From Pseudomonadota bacterium (GTDB taxonomy: Bacteria; Myxococcota_A; UBA796; SXON01), in contig SXOM01000407.1 in NCBI GenBank assembly GCA_005776735.1, positions 1 through 6,101 of the forward strand: a stretch of 6,101 nucleotides of DNA, written 5' to 3'. Position 1 is the stretch's first letter, and every line of letters begins with the position of its first letter. A program made the translations under genes and the position numbers. Positions 1 to 5,884 of the stretch are shown piece after piece. Below the pieces are notes generated by a model. The model saw nothing but the letters and a program-made list of their open reading frames with translations. It was not told where the DNA came from and searched no databases.

Positions 1-300
1 GGCGGCCGTGCCGGCGTCGGGCTGGACGCGGCGACGGTCCGGGTCGCCGCCCGCCCCGGCACCGCGGCACCGGGCACGCTGAGCCCGCCCATCCCGTGCA
101 CCGTCCTGCGGGTGCTCGTCGCCGTGGGCGACGCGGTGGAGCCCGGCCAACCCCTGGTGGTGCTCGGCGCGATGAAGACCGAGGTGGTCCTGCGCGCCCC
201 CCACGCGGGGCGCATCCGCGCCGTGCACGCCGTGGTCGGCGCCACCGCCGCGCCCGGCGTGGCCCTCGTGGTGCTCGACCCCGCCGACGGACCGGGCTGA
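1..300 (+). CDS. Biotin carboxyl-carrier (biotinyl) domain protein, C-terminal part; 5' end outside window
   Basis: Frame 1 is open from the first base to the TGA at 298-300, giving 99 residues with no start, so the N-terminus lies upstream. Residues 29-95 read as a biotinyl domain: a degenerate PIPC where the family has P-M-P-G, then VAVGDAVEPGQPL, the biotin site GAMKTE, a second half-barrel (APHAGRI) and a final strand ALVVLD. The biotinylated lysine should be residue 59 (codon 175-177), 40 residues from the C-terminus, close to the roughly 35 usual in biotin carboxylase subunits. The domain carries carboxyl groups between biotin carboxylase and carboxyltransferase. The protein could be the tail of an acyl-CoA carboxylase alpha subunit (acetyl-, propionyl- or methylcrotonyl-CoA type) or a stand-alone carrier; the visible part cannot separate these. 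The usual Glu before AMK is Gly here. In-frame GTG at 112 is not the start, because the domain begins upstream of it. The sensor kinase gene follows after two bases. Confidence 0.85.
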   Translation, partial: GGRAGVGLDAATVRVAARPGTAAPGTLSPPIPCTVLRVLVAVGDAVEPGQPLVVLGAMKTEVVLRAPHAGRIRAVHAVVGATAAPGVALVVLDPADGPG

Positions 301-302
301 CG

Positions 303-3269
303 ATGCGCTTGTCCCGCACCTTCGCCGTGGTGACCGCGTCCGCGTTCGTGCTCCCCGCCATGGCGATGTCGTGGTTCGGCTGGAGCGCGCTGACCCGCGC
401 CGAGGCCAGCGCCACCGCCGAAGCGGGGCGCATCAGCCTCTCGGCGGAGCGGGAGCGCCTCGCCGCGCTGAGCGAACATGCCGCCCAGCGCATCGACGCC
501 CACCTGGCGCTGGTGCAGCTCGACGTCACCCACGTCGCCGAGGCGTACGGCCGGGCGGAACCTACGGGCACGCCGAACACATCTCAGCTTGCTCGTTCGT
601 ACGAGGGGCGGGAAACGGGGGGCCTCCCCGCGTACGGGTTCGTCCACCCCGTCCACGGCACCTTCGGTGACTTCGAACACCGCGGCTCGCTCTCTTCGTG
701 GGTGCCCCGCCCGGTCCTCGCGCGCCTGCGCACCGACGCCGCGGCCCTGCGGGCGACGACCCGGGCGCTGCACCGCCTCGCCCAGCTCGCGCCGCACCTC
801 GAGCGCATCGGGGGTCGATACGGCGAGCGGCTCGACCTCGTGTGGATCGTCACCACCACCGGCGTCGGCACGGTGTGGCCGCCCTACGACTACGAGACGT
901 GGATCCGGGAGAACCCGGCGATCCTCGACCTCGACGAGTCGGCGCTCGACTATGTGCGCCTGGGCGCCCCCGACGTGAACCCCGACCATGGCCCACGGTG
1001 GACCGACCCCTACCTCGACCGGTTCAAGGGGGTGTGGATGACCTCGGTCATCTACCCCTTGTACGCCGACGGCGGGTTCCAGGGCACGGCGGGCGCAGAC
1101 TTGTTGCTGGCCACGATCACCAACGAGGTCTCCACGTTGGACCTTGGTCTCCCCGGGTATCCGCTGCTGCTGGGCCCCAGCGGCGAGGTCATCGCCACCA
1201 CACCCGCGGGGGTGGACGCGCTCGGGTGGGACGCCGAGTGGCAGACCGCCCTGCGCGAAGCGATGCGCCTGCCCGAGGACCAGACGTGGACGCCCGCGCG
1301 CGAAGAAGCGCTCCAGCGCGGCCGCCTCTCGACGGCGCCCGACGCCGGCTGGGGGGCCCTGGCGCGCACCGCGCTCGGCCCGGCCGGGCTCCAGGACATG
1401 ACCGTGGGCGGGGTGGAGCACCTGGTCGCCCACGCGCCGCTGCAGACGCCGGGGTGGGGGCTGGTGCTGGTGGTCCCCACGTCCGCCGCGCTCAGCCGCG
1501 CCGACCGTGTCGGCGTGATCGTCGGGGAGAACGCACGCGAGCTGGTGGGGGAGTACACGGTCTTCGCGACGGCGACCTTCGTGCTCACGTTGGCGTCGGC
1601 GTTCCTCCTCCGGGCCGTGACGATCCGGCCGCTCGAGTCGTTGGCGCGCCGTGTGTCGCGCCTGACCTTCGACAACCTCGCGCTCGCCCCCGACGCGGCC
1701 CGCCGCGCCGACGAGTTCGACGAGCTCGAGGCCAAGGTCCAGGAGTTGTTGTCGTTGTTGGCCACCACGCGCGACGGCGAACGGCGCGAACACGCGCAGC
1801 TCGACGCGATCCTCGGCGCCATCGACGACGCGGTGGTCGCGACCGACGCCCGCGGCAACCTCGTCCACGGCAACCGCGGCGCCGAGGTGCTGCTCGGGGA
1901 GCCGGCGAGCGCCCTGGTCGGGCGCCCGTTCTCGGAGGTGGCGCCGCTGGTGCGGGAGATCGACGGGCAGCGGGCGGCCGACCCCGTGCAGGCCGTGCTG
2001 GCCGCCGGGCGCACCACCTTCACCGAGGACCGCCTGCTCCTGGTCCGCGGCGGCCAGTCCGTCCCCGTCGAGCTGCGGGCGGCGCCGTTGGCGGGCGGGG
2101 CGGGGGTGGTGCTCCTGCTCCGCGACGCGCGGGAGGCCCGGCGCTACGAAGACCAGCTCGTCCGCGCCCAGAAGCTCGAGACCGTTCAGGTCCTGGCGTC
2201 GGGCATCGCGCACGACTTCAACAACCTGCTCGGGGGGGTGCTCGGCTACGTCTCGCTCGCCCGGCAGGTCATCCCGGCCGACTCCGAAGCCCAGGCCCGG
2301 CTGGAGCGGGCCGAGCTGGCCGTGAACCGCGCGCGCGGCCTCACGCAGCAGCTCGTCACGTTCGCCAAGGGCGGGGCGCCCGTGCGCGACGCCAACGACC
2401 TGCGCACGGTGCTGCGCGACGCCGCCCTCCTCCCGGTGCGCGGCTCCGAAGTGGAGCTGGACCTCGCCCTCCCCGACGACCTGTGGACCGCCCCCATCGA
2501 CGCCGACCAGTTCGGGCAGGTCATCCAGAACCTCGTGAAGAACGCGGTGGAGGCCACCGCGCGTCGGGGTCACATCCGGGTCGAGGCCCAGAACGTGACC
2601 GGGAGCCCGAGCGGCCTCACCCGGGGTCCGTACGTCGAGATCCGCGTGTCCGACGACGGCCCCGGGTTCACCCCCGAGGTCGAGCGTCACCTCTTCGACC
2701 CGTTCTTCACCACGCGCCCCGGCGCGTCCGGGCTCGGCCTCGCCGTGGCGTTCGCGGTGGTCCGGAAGCACCACGGGAACCTCGAGGCGCGCTCGGGCCC
2801 CGAGGGCGGCGCCACGTTCACCCTGTGGATTCCGGCCGGCCCCCAGCCGAGCGTCTCGCCCACCGCCGACGCCACACCCCGTCCGGGGGTCCGCGTGCTC
2901 TTGTTGGACGACGATCCCGACCTGCGCGAGGTGACCGCCGCGATGGTCGCCAAGCTCGGCCACCACGCCGACGCGGTCGCCGAGGGGACCGCGGCCATCA
3001 CCGCCGTCGAGCGCGCGATCGCGGAGGGGCTGCCCTACGGGCTGGTGCTGCTGGACCTGAGCATCCCCGGCGGCATGGGCGGTGCCGAGGCGCTCCCCCA
3101 CCTCCGCGACCGCGACCCACACCTGCGCGCCATCGTATGCAGCGGCTACGGCAAGGAGGGCGCCCTGGCCGACCCCGGGGCGTGGGGCTTCGACGGCCGC
3201 CTCCGCAAGCCGTTCGACCTGCGGTCGCTGGCCGCCGAGGTGTCTCGCGTGCTGGCGATCCGGCGGTGA
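303..3269 (+). CDS. Membrane-bound hybrid sensor histidine kinase (Cache-like sensor, HAMP, PAS, HisKA, HATPase, receiver)
   Basis: A complete 988-residue protein. Domains in order: transmembrane segment 1 at about residues 7-30; a large extracytoplasmic region, about 31-415, whose part WTDPYLD through GFQGTAGADLLL (233-269) matches the double-Cache fold; transmembrane segment 2 at about 417-439; HAMP and linker at about 440-490; PAS at about 497-610; dimerisation helix with GIAHDFNNLL (phosphoacceptor His637); ATPase domain with N-box QNLVKNAVEA (Asn743, Asn747), G1 DDGPGF (784-789), F-box LFDPFF and G2 GLGLAV (810-815); a short linker; and a C-terminal receiver with acidic pocket Asp869-871, phosphoacceptor Asp918, Ser947 and Lys969-Pro970. 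All catalytic residues are present, so kinase and receiver should both be active. It should sense an extracytoplasmic or membrane signal, autophosphorylate on His637 and pass phosphate to Asp918 or to a separate regulator; no HPt or DNA-binding output is attached. ATG 303 is chosen because a hydrophobic helix follows at once, while upstream GTG 96 would run through the biotinyl gene. There is no clear Shine-Dalgarno, and translation may be coupled to the upstream gene. Confidence 0.93.
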   Translation: MRLSRTFAVVTASAFVLPAMAMSWFGWSALTRAEASATAEAGRISLSAERERLAALSEHAAQRIDAHLALVQLDVTHVAEAYGRAEPTGTPNTSQLARSYEGRETGGLPAYGFVHPVHGTFGDFEHRGSLSSWVPRPVLARLRTDAAALRATTRALHRLAQLAPHLERIGGRYGERLDLVWIVTTTGVGTVWPPYDYETWIRENPAILDLDESALDYVRLGAPDVNPDHGPRWTDPYLDRFKGVWMTSVIYPLYADGGFQGTAGADLLLATITNEVSTLDLGLPGYPLLLGPSGEVIATTPAGVDALGWDAEWQTALREAMRLPEDQTWTPAREEALQRGRLSTAPDAGWGALARTALGPAGLQDMTVGGVEHLVAHAPLQTPGWGLVLVVPTSAALSRADRVGVIVGENARELVGEYTVFATATFVLTLASAFLLRAVTIRPLESLARRVSRLTFDNLALAPDAARRADEFDELEAKVQELLSLLATTRDGERREHAQLDAILGAIDDAVVATDARGNLVHGNRGAEVLLGEPASALVGRPFSEVAPLVREIDGQRAADPVQAVLAAGRTTFTEDRLLLVRGGQSVPVELRAAPLAGGAGVVLLLRDAREARRYEDQLVRAQKLETVQVLASGIAHDFNNLLGGVLGYVSLARQVIPADSEAQARLERAELAVNRARGLTQQLVTFAKGGAPVRDANDLRTVLRDAALLPVRGSEVELDLALPDDLWTAPIDADQFGQVIQNLVKNAVEATARRGHIRVEAQNVTGSPSGLTRGPYVEIRVSDDGPGFTPEVERHLFDPFFTTRPGASGLGLAVAFAVVRKHHGNLEARSGPEGGATFTLWIPAGPQPSVSPTADATPRPGVRVLLLDDDPDLREVTAAMVAKLGHHADAVAEGTAAITAVERAIAEGLPYGLVLLDLSIPGGMGGAEALPHLRDRDPHLRAIVCSGYGKEGALADPGAWGFDGRLRKPFDLRSLAAEVSRVLAIRR

Positions 3270-4156
3270 GCGCGCGGCGTCTCGGCTACGCCCTGGCGAC
3301 CTCGGTCGGACTGTTCGGTGCCGCCGAGGCCCTGGCCCGGCTGCCCGGCGCCTGGGCCGAGCGCCGGGCGCTCGCTTCGATCCCTGCGCCGGACGTCGCC
3401 CGCGGCCTGCGGCTGGCGTGCGCGGGCGACTCCGTCACCTGGGGCTTTCCGGCCGGCCCCGAGTCGGCGTGGCCGCGCGTGCTCGCCGAGGCGGACGCCT
3501 TGGCGGGCGTCGAAGTCGAGAACCTCGGACTCCCCGGCAGCGCCGCCGACGCCGCGTTTCGGAGGGCGCACGCCTGGCTGGCCGAGCGCCCGCCGCCGCC
3601 GACCCCCACCGTGGTCCTGTTTCTCGCGGGGATCAACGACTGCGCCCACCTCCGCACCGACCGCGAGGTCCCTGTCGGCGCGCTCGCGAGTGTCCTACGC
3701 GACGGGCTGTCCCACCTGGTGACCTACCGTGTGCTCACGCAGGTGGTCTTGCGCGTGCGCCCGACTGCCGGGCACAGCGACCTCCCCTCCCCGTTCCCCG
3801 GAGCCCTGGCGGCGTGCCGTACGAAGGTGCGCCAGGGGGTCGCCGCCGCCGCCCAGTTGCGCGCCCCGGGGAAGGTCGGCGTCGCGGTGCTCACCTACGG
3901 CGCCGCCACCGAGGGTGTAGACGACTCCGGCCAGAGCGCGTGGTTGGCGACGCTGGTGAACGACGCGCTGCGCGGGGAGGCACGGGCGCAGGAGGTTCCG
4001 ATGGTGGACACCGCCGCCTGCCTCGCCGAGCGCGGCCGCGCCGTGCTCGACGCGCCGCTGTACGTCCGCGACGGCCTGCACCTGACCACCGCCGGCAACC
4101 GGGCGATGGCCGCGTGTGTCGGCGCGTCCTTGCCGGAGGTGCTCCGCGAGCTCTGA
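3266..4156 (+). CDS. SGNH/GDSL-family hydrolase with N-terminal membrane anchor or signal peptide
   Basis: A 296-residue protein holding the SGNH blocks in order: block I AGDSVTWG with nucleophile Ser56; block II NLGLPGS with Gly88; block III AGINDC with Gly122 and Asn124; block V DGLHLTTAGN with Asp269 and His272. These form the Ser-His-Asp triad and the Gly/Asn oxyanion hole of esterases, lipases and carbohydrate O-deacetylases. Residues 4-25 (RRLGYALATSVGLFGAAEAL) follow a basic start and look like a signal anchor or signal peptide, so the enzyme probably acts in the periplasm or at the membrane. Five cysteines (52, 126, 184, 252, 284) could allow disulfides if exported. The substrate cannot be inferred; an acyl ester on a lipid or polysaccharide is possible. 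Start GTG 3266 overlaps the kinase TGA (GTGA), has no obvious Shine-Dalgarno and is the only good start ahead of block I, which points to translational coupling with the kinase. Confidence 0.87.
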   Translation: MSARRLGYALATSVGLFGAAEALARLPGAWAERRALASIPAPDVARGLRLACAGDSVTWGFPAGPESAWPRVLAEADALAGVEVENLGLPGSAADAAFRRAHAWLAERPPPPTPTVVLFLAGINDCAHLRTDREVPVGALASVLRDGLSHLVTYRVLTQVVLRVRPTAGHSDLPSPFPGALAACRTKVRQGVAAAAQLRAPGKVGVAVLTYGAATEGVDDSGQSAWLATLVNDALRGEARAQEVPMVDTAACLAERGRAVLDAPLYVRDGLHLTTAGNRAMAACVGASLPEVLREL

Positions 4157-4171
4157 GGTCGACGACGACCT
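4156..4171 (+). terminator. Stem-loop directly after the hydrolase stop codon; possible 3' end structure
   Basis: AGGTCG (4156-4161) and CGACCT (4166-4171) form a perfect 6-bp stem with a 4-base loop, starting on the last base of the TGA. No T-run follows, so this is not a classic intrinsic terminator. In very GC-rich genomes such hairpins can protect 3' ends or help end transcription; that role is inferred. Confidence 0.3.
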
Positions 4172-4191
4172 GCGCGCCCCGCCGACCTTCG

Positions 4192-4246
4192 GCCTGGGCG
4201 CGCGGCGCCGTCCCGCCTCGGCGCGGGGAGCGGACGGGCCCCAGGC
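4192..4246. terminator. Larger GC-rich dyad in the convergent gap; possible bidirectional terminator structure
   Basis: GCCTGGG (4192-4198) is complementary to CCCAGGC (4240-4246). Inside it, CCCGC (4212-4216) pairs with GCGGG (4223-4227) around a 6-base loop. The dyad lies between the convergent hydrolase and gcvH genes, where a two-way terminator would be expected. There is no T-tract on either strand and the outer loop is 41 bases, so the structure may be chance in such GC-rich DNA. Confidence 0.2.
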
Positions 4247-4273
4247 GCCGCCCACCCCCGCCCCGGTCGCGGC

Positions 4274-4660
4274 TCAGAAGTCGTTGCCCGCGTGGTCGCC
4301 GTAGGCCCCGGCGTCCATCAGGCCCGCCAGCTCGCCGGCGTCGCTGAGCTCGACCTTGAACAGCCAGCCCGCTTCGTGCGGATCGCTGTTGACCGTGCCC
4401 TCGTTGCCGTCGAGCCCGTCGTTGACCGCGACCACCTTGCCGCTGACCGGGGTGTAGACGTCGGAGACGGCCTTGACCGACTCGACCTCGGCCACGCCGT
4501 CGCCCTTCTTCACGACCTTGCCCACCGCGGGGAGCTCGACGTGGACGATCTCGCCGAGGGCGTCCTGCGCGTGGTGGCTGATGCCCACGGTGCCGACGTT
4601 GCCGTCGACCCGGACCCATTCGTGGTCGGTGCTGTACTTGCGATCGTTCGGATAAGCCAT
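4274..4660 (-). CDS. gcvH: Glycine cleavage system H protein (lipoyl carrier)
   Basis: A complete 128-residue protein of normal family length. It carries the lipoylated, aminomethyl-bearing arm that shuttles between the P, T and L proteins of glycine cleavage in the cytoplasm. Family signatures run the whole length: YSTDHEWVRV near the N-terminus, VGISHHAQDALGEIVHVELP, the lipoyl motif EVESVKAVSDVYTPVSG with lipoyl Lys63, and the C-terminal GWLFKVELSDAGEL. ATG at 4660 is supported by a GGAG motif 7 bases upstream. It follows gcvT on the same strand after 15 bases, so the two are surely cotranscribed. gcvH is the last gene of this unit; the next gene is convergent, so gcvP does not follow. No missing key residue is visible. 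Confidence 0.97.
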   Translation of the reverse strand: MAYPNDRKYSTDHEWVRVDGNVGTVGISHHAQDALGEIVHVELPAVGKVVKKGDGVAEVESVKAVSDVYTPVSGKVVAVNDGLDGNEGTVNSDPHEAGWLFKVELSDAGELAGLMDAGAYGDHAGNDF

Positions 4661-4667
4661 GATTGAA

Positions 4668-4671
4668 CTCC
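4668..4671 (-). promoter_or_regulatory. Ribosome binding site of gcvH
   Basis: The minus strand reads GGAG followed by 7 bases and then ATG. It lies inside the 15-base gcvT-gcvH gap, so gcvH has its own initiation site and need not rely only on coupling to gcvT. Confidence 0.75.
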
Positions 4672-4675
4672 AGGA

Positions 4676-5764
4676 TCAGTAGGGACGGGTGTAGAACGGG
4701 GTCTTGACCACCTGGGCCGCCGCGGGCTTTCCGCGCACGTCGATCTCCAGGGCCGTGCCGGCCTTGCTGAGCGCGGCGGGCACGTAGGCGATGGCGAGGT
4801 TCTTGCCGAGGCTCGGCGAGCGGGTGCCGCTGGTGACCTCGCCGACGACCTGGCCGCCGTGGACGACCGCGCAGTGCTGACGGGGGATGCGATCGGCCAC
4901 CTCGAGCCCCACGAGCCGCCGGGGCACCCCACTGTCACGCTGCTTGACCAGCGGGTCGCGGCCGATGAAGTCGCCCTTGTCGAGCTTGGTGACCCAGCCG
5001 AGGCCCGCCTCGAGCGGCGTGGTGTCGTCGGTGATGTCGTTGCCGTAGAGGCAGTACTTCATCTCGAGGCGCAGCGTGTCGCGGGCGCCGAGCCCGATGT
5101 CGGCGAGGCCGAACTTCGCGCCCTGGCCGTGGACCGCGTTCCACACGATGTCGGCCGCGCCGGCGGGCAGGAACACCTCGAACCCGTCCTCGCCGGTGTA
5201 CCCGGTGCGCGCGACGATGCAGCCCTCGACACCCGCGAAGGAACCACGGGTGAACCAGTAGTTCTTCACGTCGGCGAGGCTGCGGCCGAGGAGCTCCTCA
5301 CCGAGGGCGATGGCGTGGCGGCCCTGGATCGCGAGCTGGGCCCACTGCTCCGACTCGTTGGTGATGTCGGCGCCGAAGGGGTTGTGCGCCTTCATCCAGC
5401 CGTAGTCCTTTTCCCGGTTGGCGGCGTTGACGCAGATGAGGATGTCCTCTTCGCCGAGCTTGTAGACGATGAGGTCGTCGACGATGCCGCCGTGGTCGTT
5501 GCACATCGCCGTGTACATCGCCTGGTCGATCGCCAGCTTGCTGACGTCGTTGGTGACGAGGTGGTTGACCGCGCGGAGCGCCTGGGGCCCGCGGAACCGG
5601 ACCTCGCCCATGTGCGACACGTCGAAACAGCCCACCGCGTTGCGGCACGCCGCGTGTTCGGCGAGGATGCCCTGGTACTGCACCGGCATCTCCCAGCCGC
5701 CGAAGTCGATGAGCTTGGCACCGGCATCCCGGTGGTATTCGTGGAAGGGAGTACGGCGCGGCAT
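4676..5764 (-). CDS. gcvT: Glycine cleavage system T protein (aminomethyltransferase)
   Basis: A complete 362-residue protein, the usual length for bacterial GcvT (EC 2.1.2.10). It takes the aminomethyl group from lipoyl-GcvH, releases ammonia and makes 5,10-methylene-tetrahydrofolate. Family motifs are visible: FGGWEMPVQY (21-30), FDVSHMGEVRFRGP (47-60), GGIVDDLIVY (92-101) with the conserved catalytic aspartate (Asp96 or Asp97 by motif), RTGYTGEDGFEVF (186-198), GARDTLRLE (226-234), and in the C-terminal barrel-like domain GEVTSGTRSPSLGKNLA (308-324). The GARDTLRLE and YTGEDGFE segments help separate it from folate-binding relatives such as dimethylglycine or sarcosine dehydrogenase domains and YgfZ, and the adjacent gcvH settles the role. 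ATG 5764 is chosen because the family N-terminus (TPFHEYHRDAGAK) follows and a GAGG motif lies 6 bases upstream. Confidence 0.97.
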   Translation of the reverse strand: MPRRTPFHEYHRDAGAKLIDFGGWEMPVQYQGILAEHAACRNAVGCFDVSHMGEVRFRGPQALRAVNHLVTNDVSKLAIDQAMYTAMCNDHGGIVDDLIVYKLGEEDILICVNAANREKDYGWMKAHNPFGADITNESEQWAQLAIQGRHAIALGEELLGRSLADVKNYWFTRGSFAGVEGCIVARTGYTGEDGFEVFLPAGAADIVWNAVHGQGAKFGLADIGLGARDTLRLEMKYCLYGNDITDDTTPLEAGLGWVTKLDKGDFIGRDPLVKQRDSGVPRRLVGLEVADRIPRQHCAVVHGGQVVGEVTSGTRSPSLGKNLAIAYVPAALSKAGTALEIDVRGKPAAAQVVKTPFYTRPY

Positions 5765-5770
5765 GCAGGA

Positions 5771-5774
5771 CCTC
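5771..5774 (-). promoter_or_regulatory. Ribosome binding site of gcvT
   Basis: The minus strand reads GAGG, then 6 bases, then the ATG ending at 5764. This supports the chosen start of gcvT. Confidence 0.65.
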
Positions 5775-5797
5775 GGAGAGAGCGCGGCAAGCTATCC

Positions 5798-5810
5798 GCG
5801 TGGGCCACGC
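5798..5810. promoter_or_regulatory. Perfect 13-base dyad upstream of gcvT; operator candidate
   Basis: GCGTGG and CCACGC flank one central G, making a perfect inverted repeat 34-46 bases before the gcvT ATG. It lies next to the weak -10-like sequence at 5789-5794, a place where a repressor or activator site could sit. A one-base centre argues against a stable hairpin and for a protein dyad if it is real. GC-rich DNA produces such palindromes often, so confidence is low. Confidence 0.22.
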
Positions 5811-5884
5811 CCCGCGAGCGCGGACTCCGGGGTTTGGGCGCAGGGAGCCGCGCGGCCCGCGAGGGCGGGGGCGGGGGCCGGCGG

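Larger units (their letters stand above)
5765..5884 (-). other. Gap between FG-GAP gene and gcvT; likely gcvT leader
   Basis: A 120-base very GC-rich gap separates two genes on the same strand, enough room for a promoter of the gcvTH unit. No convincing -35/-10 pair was found: a weak -10-like TAGCTT (minus strand, 5794 down to 5789) has no -35 at 17 bases. No T-tract terminator follows the FG-GAP stop. The minus strand lacks the conserved core of a glycine riboswitch, and the gap is too short for the usual tandem arrangement. A short dyad at 5798-5810 is listed separately. Confidence 0.5.

Noticed and set aside
96..302. GTG start at 96 extending the kinase by 69 residues
   Set aside because: The extension is Arg/Gly/Pro-rich low-complexity sequence lying on the biotinyl coding frame; ATG 303 leads directly into a transmembrane helix.
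587..609. Small inverted repeat CTCGT-TCGT-ACGAG inside the sensor region of the kinase
   Set aside because: A 5-bp stem inside an intact coding frame, in a variable loop of the sensor domain; likely chance.
1052..2023. Antisense open frame of 323 codons within the kinase gene
   Set aside because: The Ser/Arg/Ala-rich composition is typical of antisense frames in GC-rich genes; no domain is recognisable and the sense strand is clearly coding.
698..3265. Long upstream extension of the hydrolase frame through the kinase gene
   Set aside because: It is an Arg/Pro/Ala-rich shadow frame of the kinase. Family-like sequence begins only after GTG 3266.
3082..4347. Plus-strand open frame of 421 codons across kinase end, hydrolase and intergenic gap
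   Set aside because: Arg-rich shadow frame with no motif, overlapping two well-supported genes.
4292..4666. Plus-strand open frame antisense to gcvH
   Set aside because: It mirrors the gcvH coding sequence; gcvH is unmistakable on the minus strand with its own ribosome binding site.
5774..5790. Plus-strand GGAGAG followed by GCGGCAA, resembling pieces of a glycine riboswitch
   Set aside because: It lies on the strand opposite to gcvT, lacks the rest of the aptamer core and has no downstream plus-strand gene to control.
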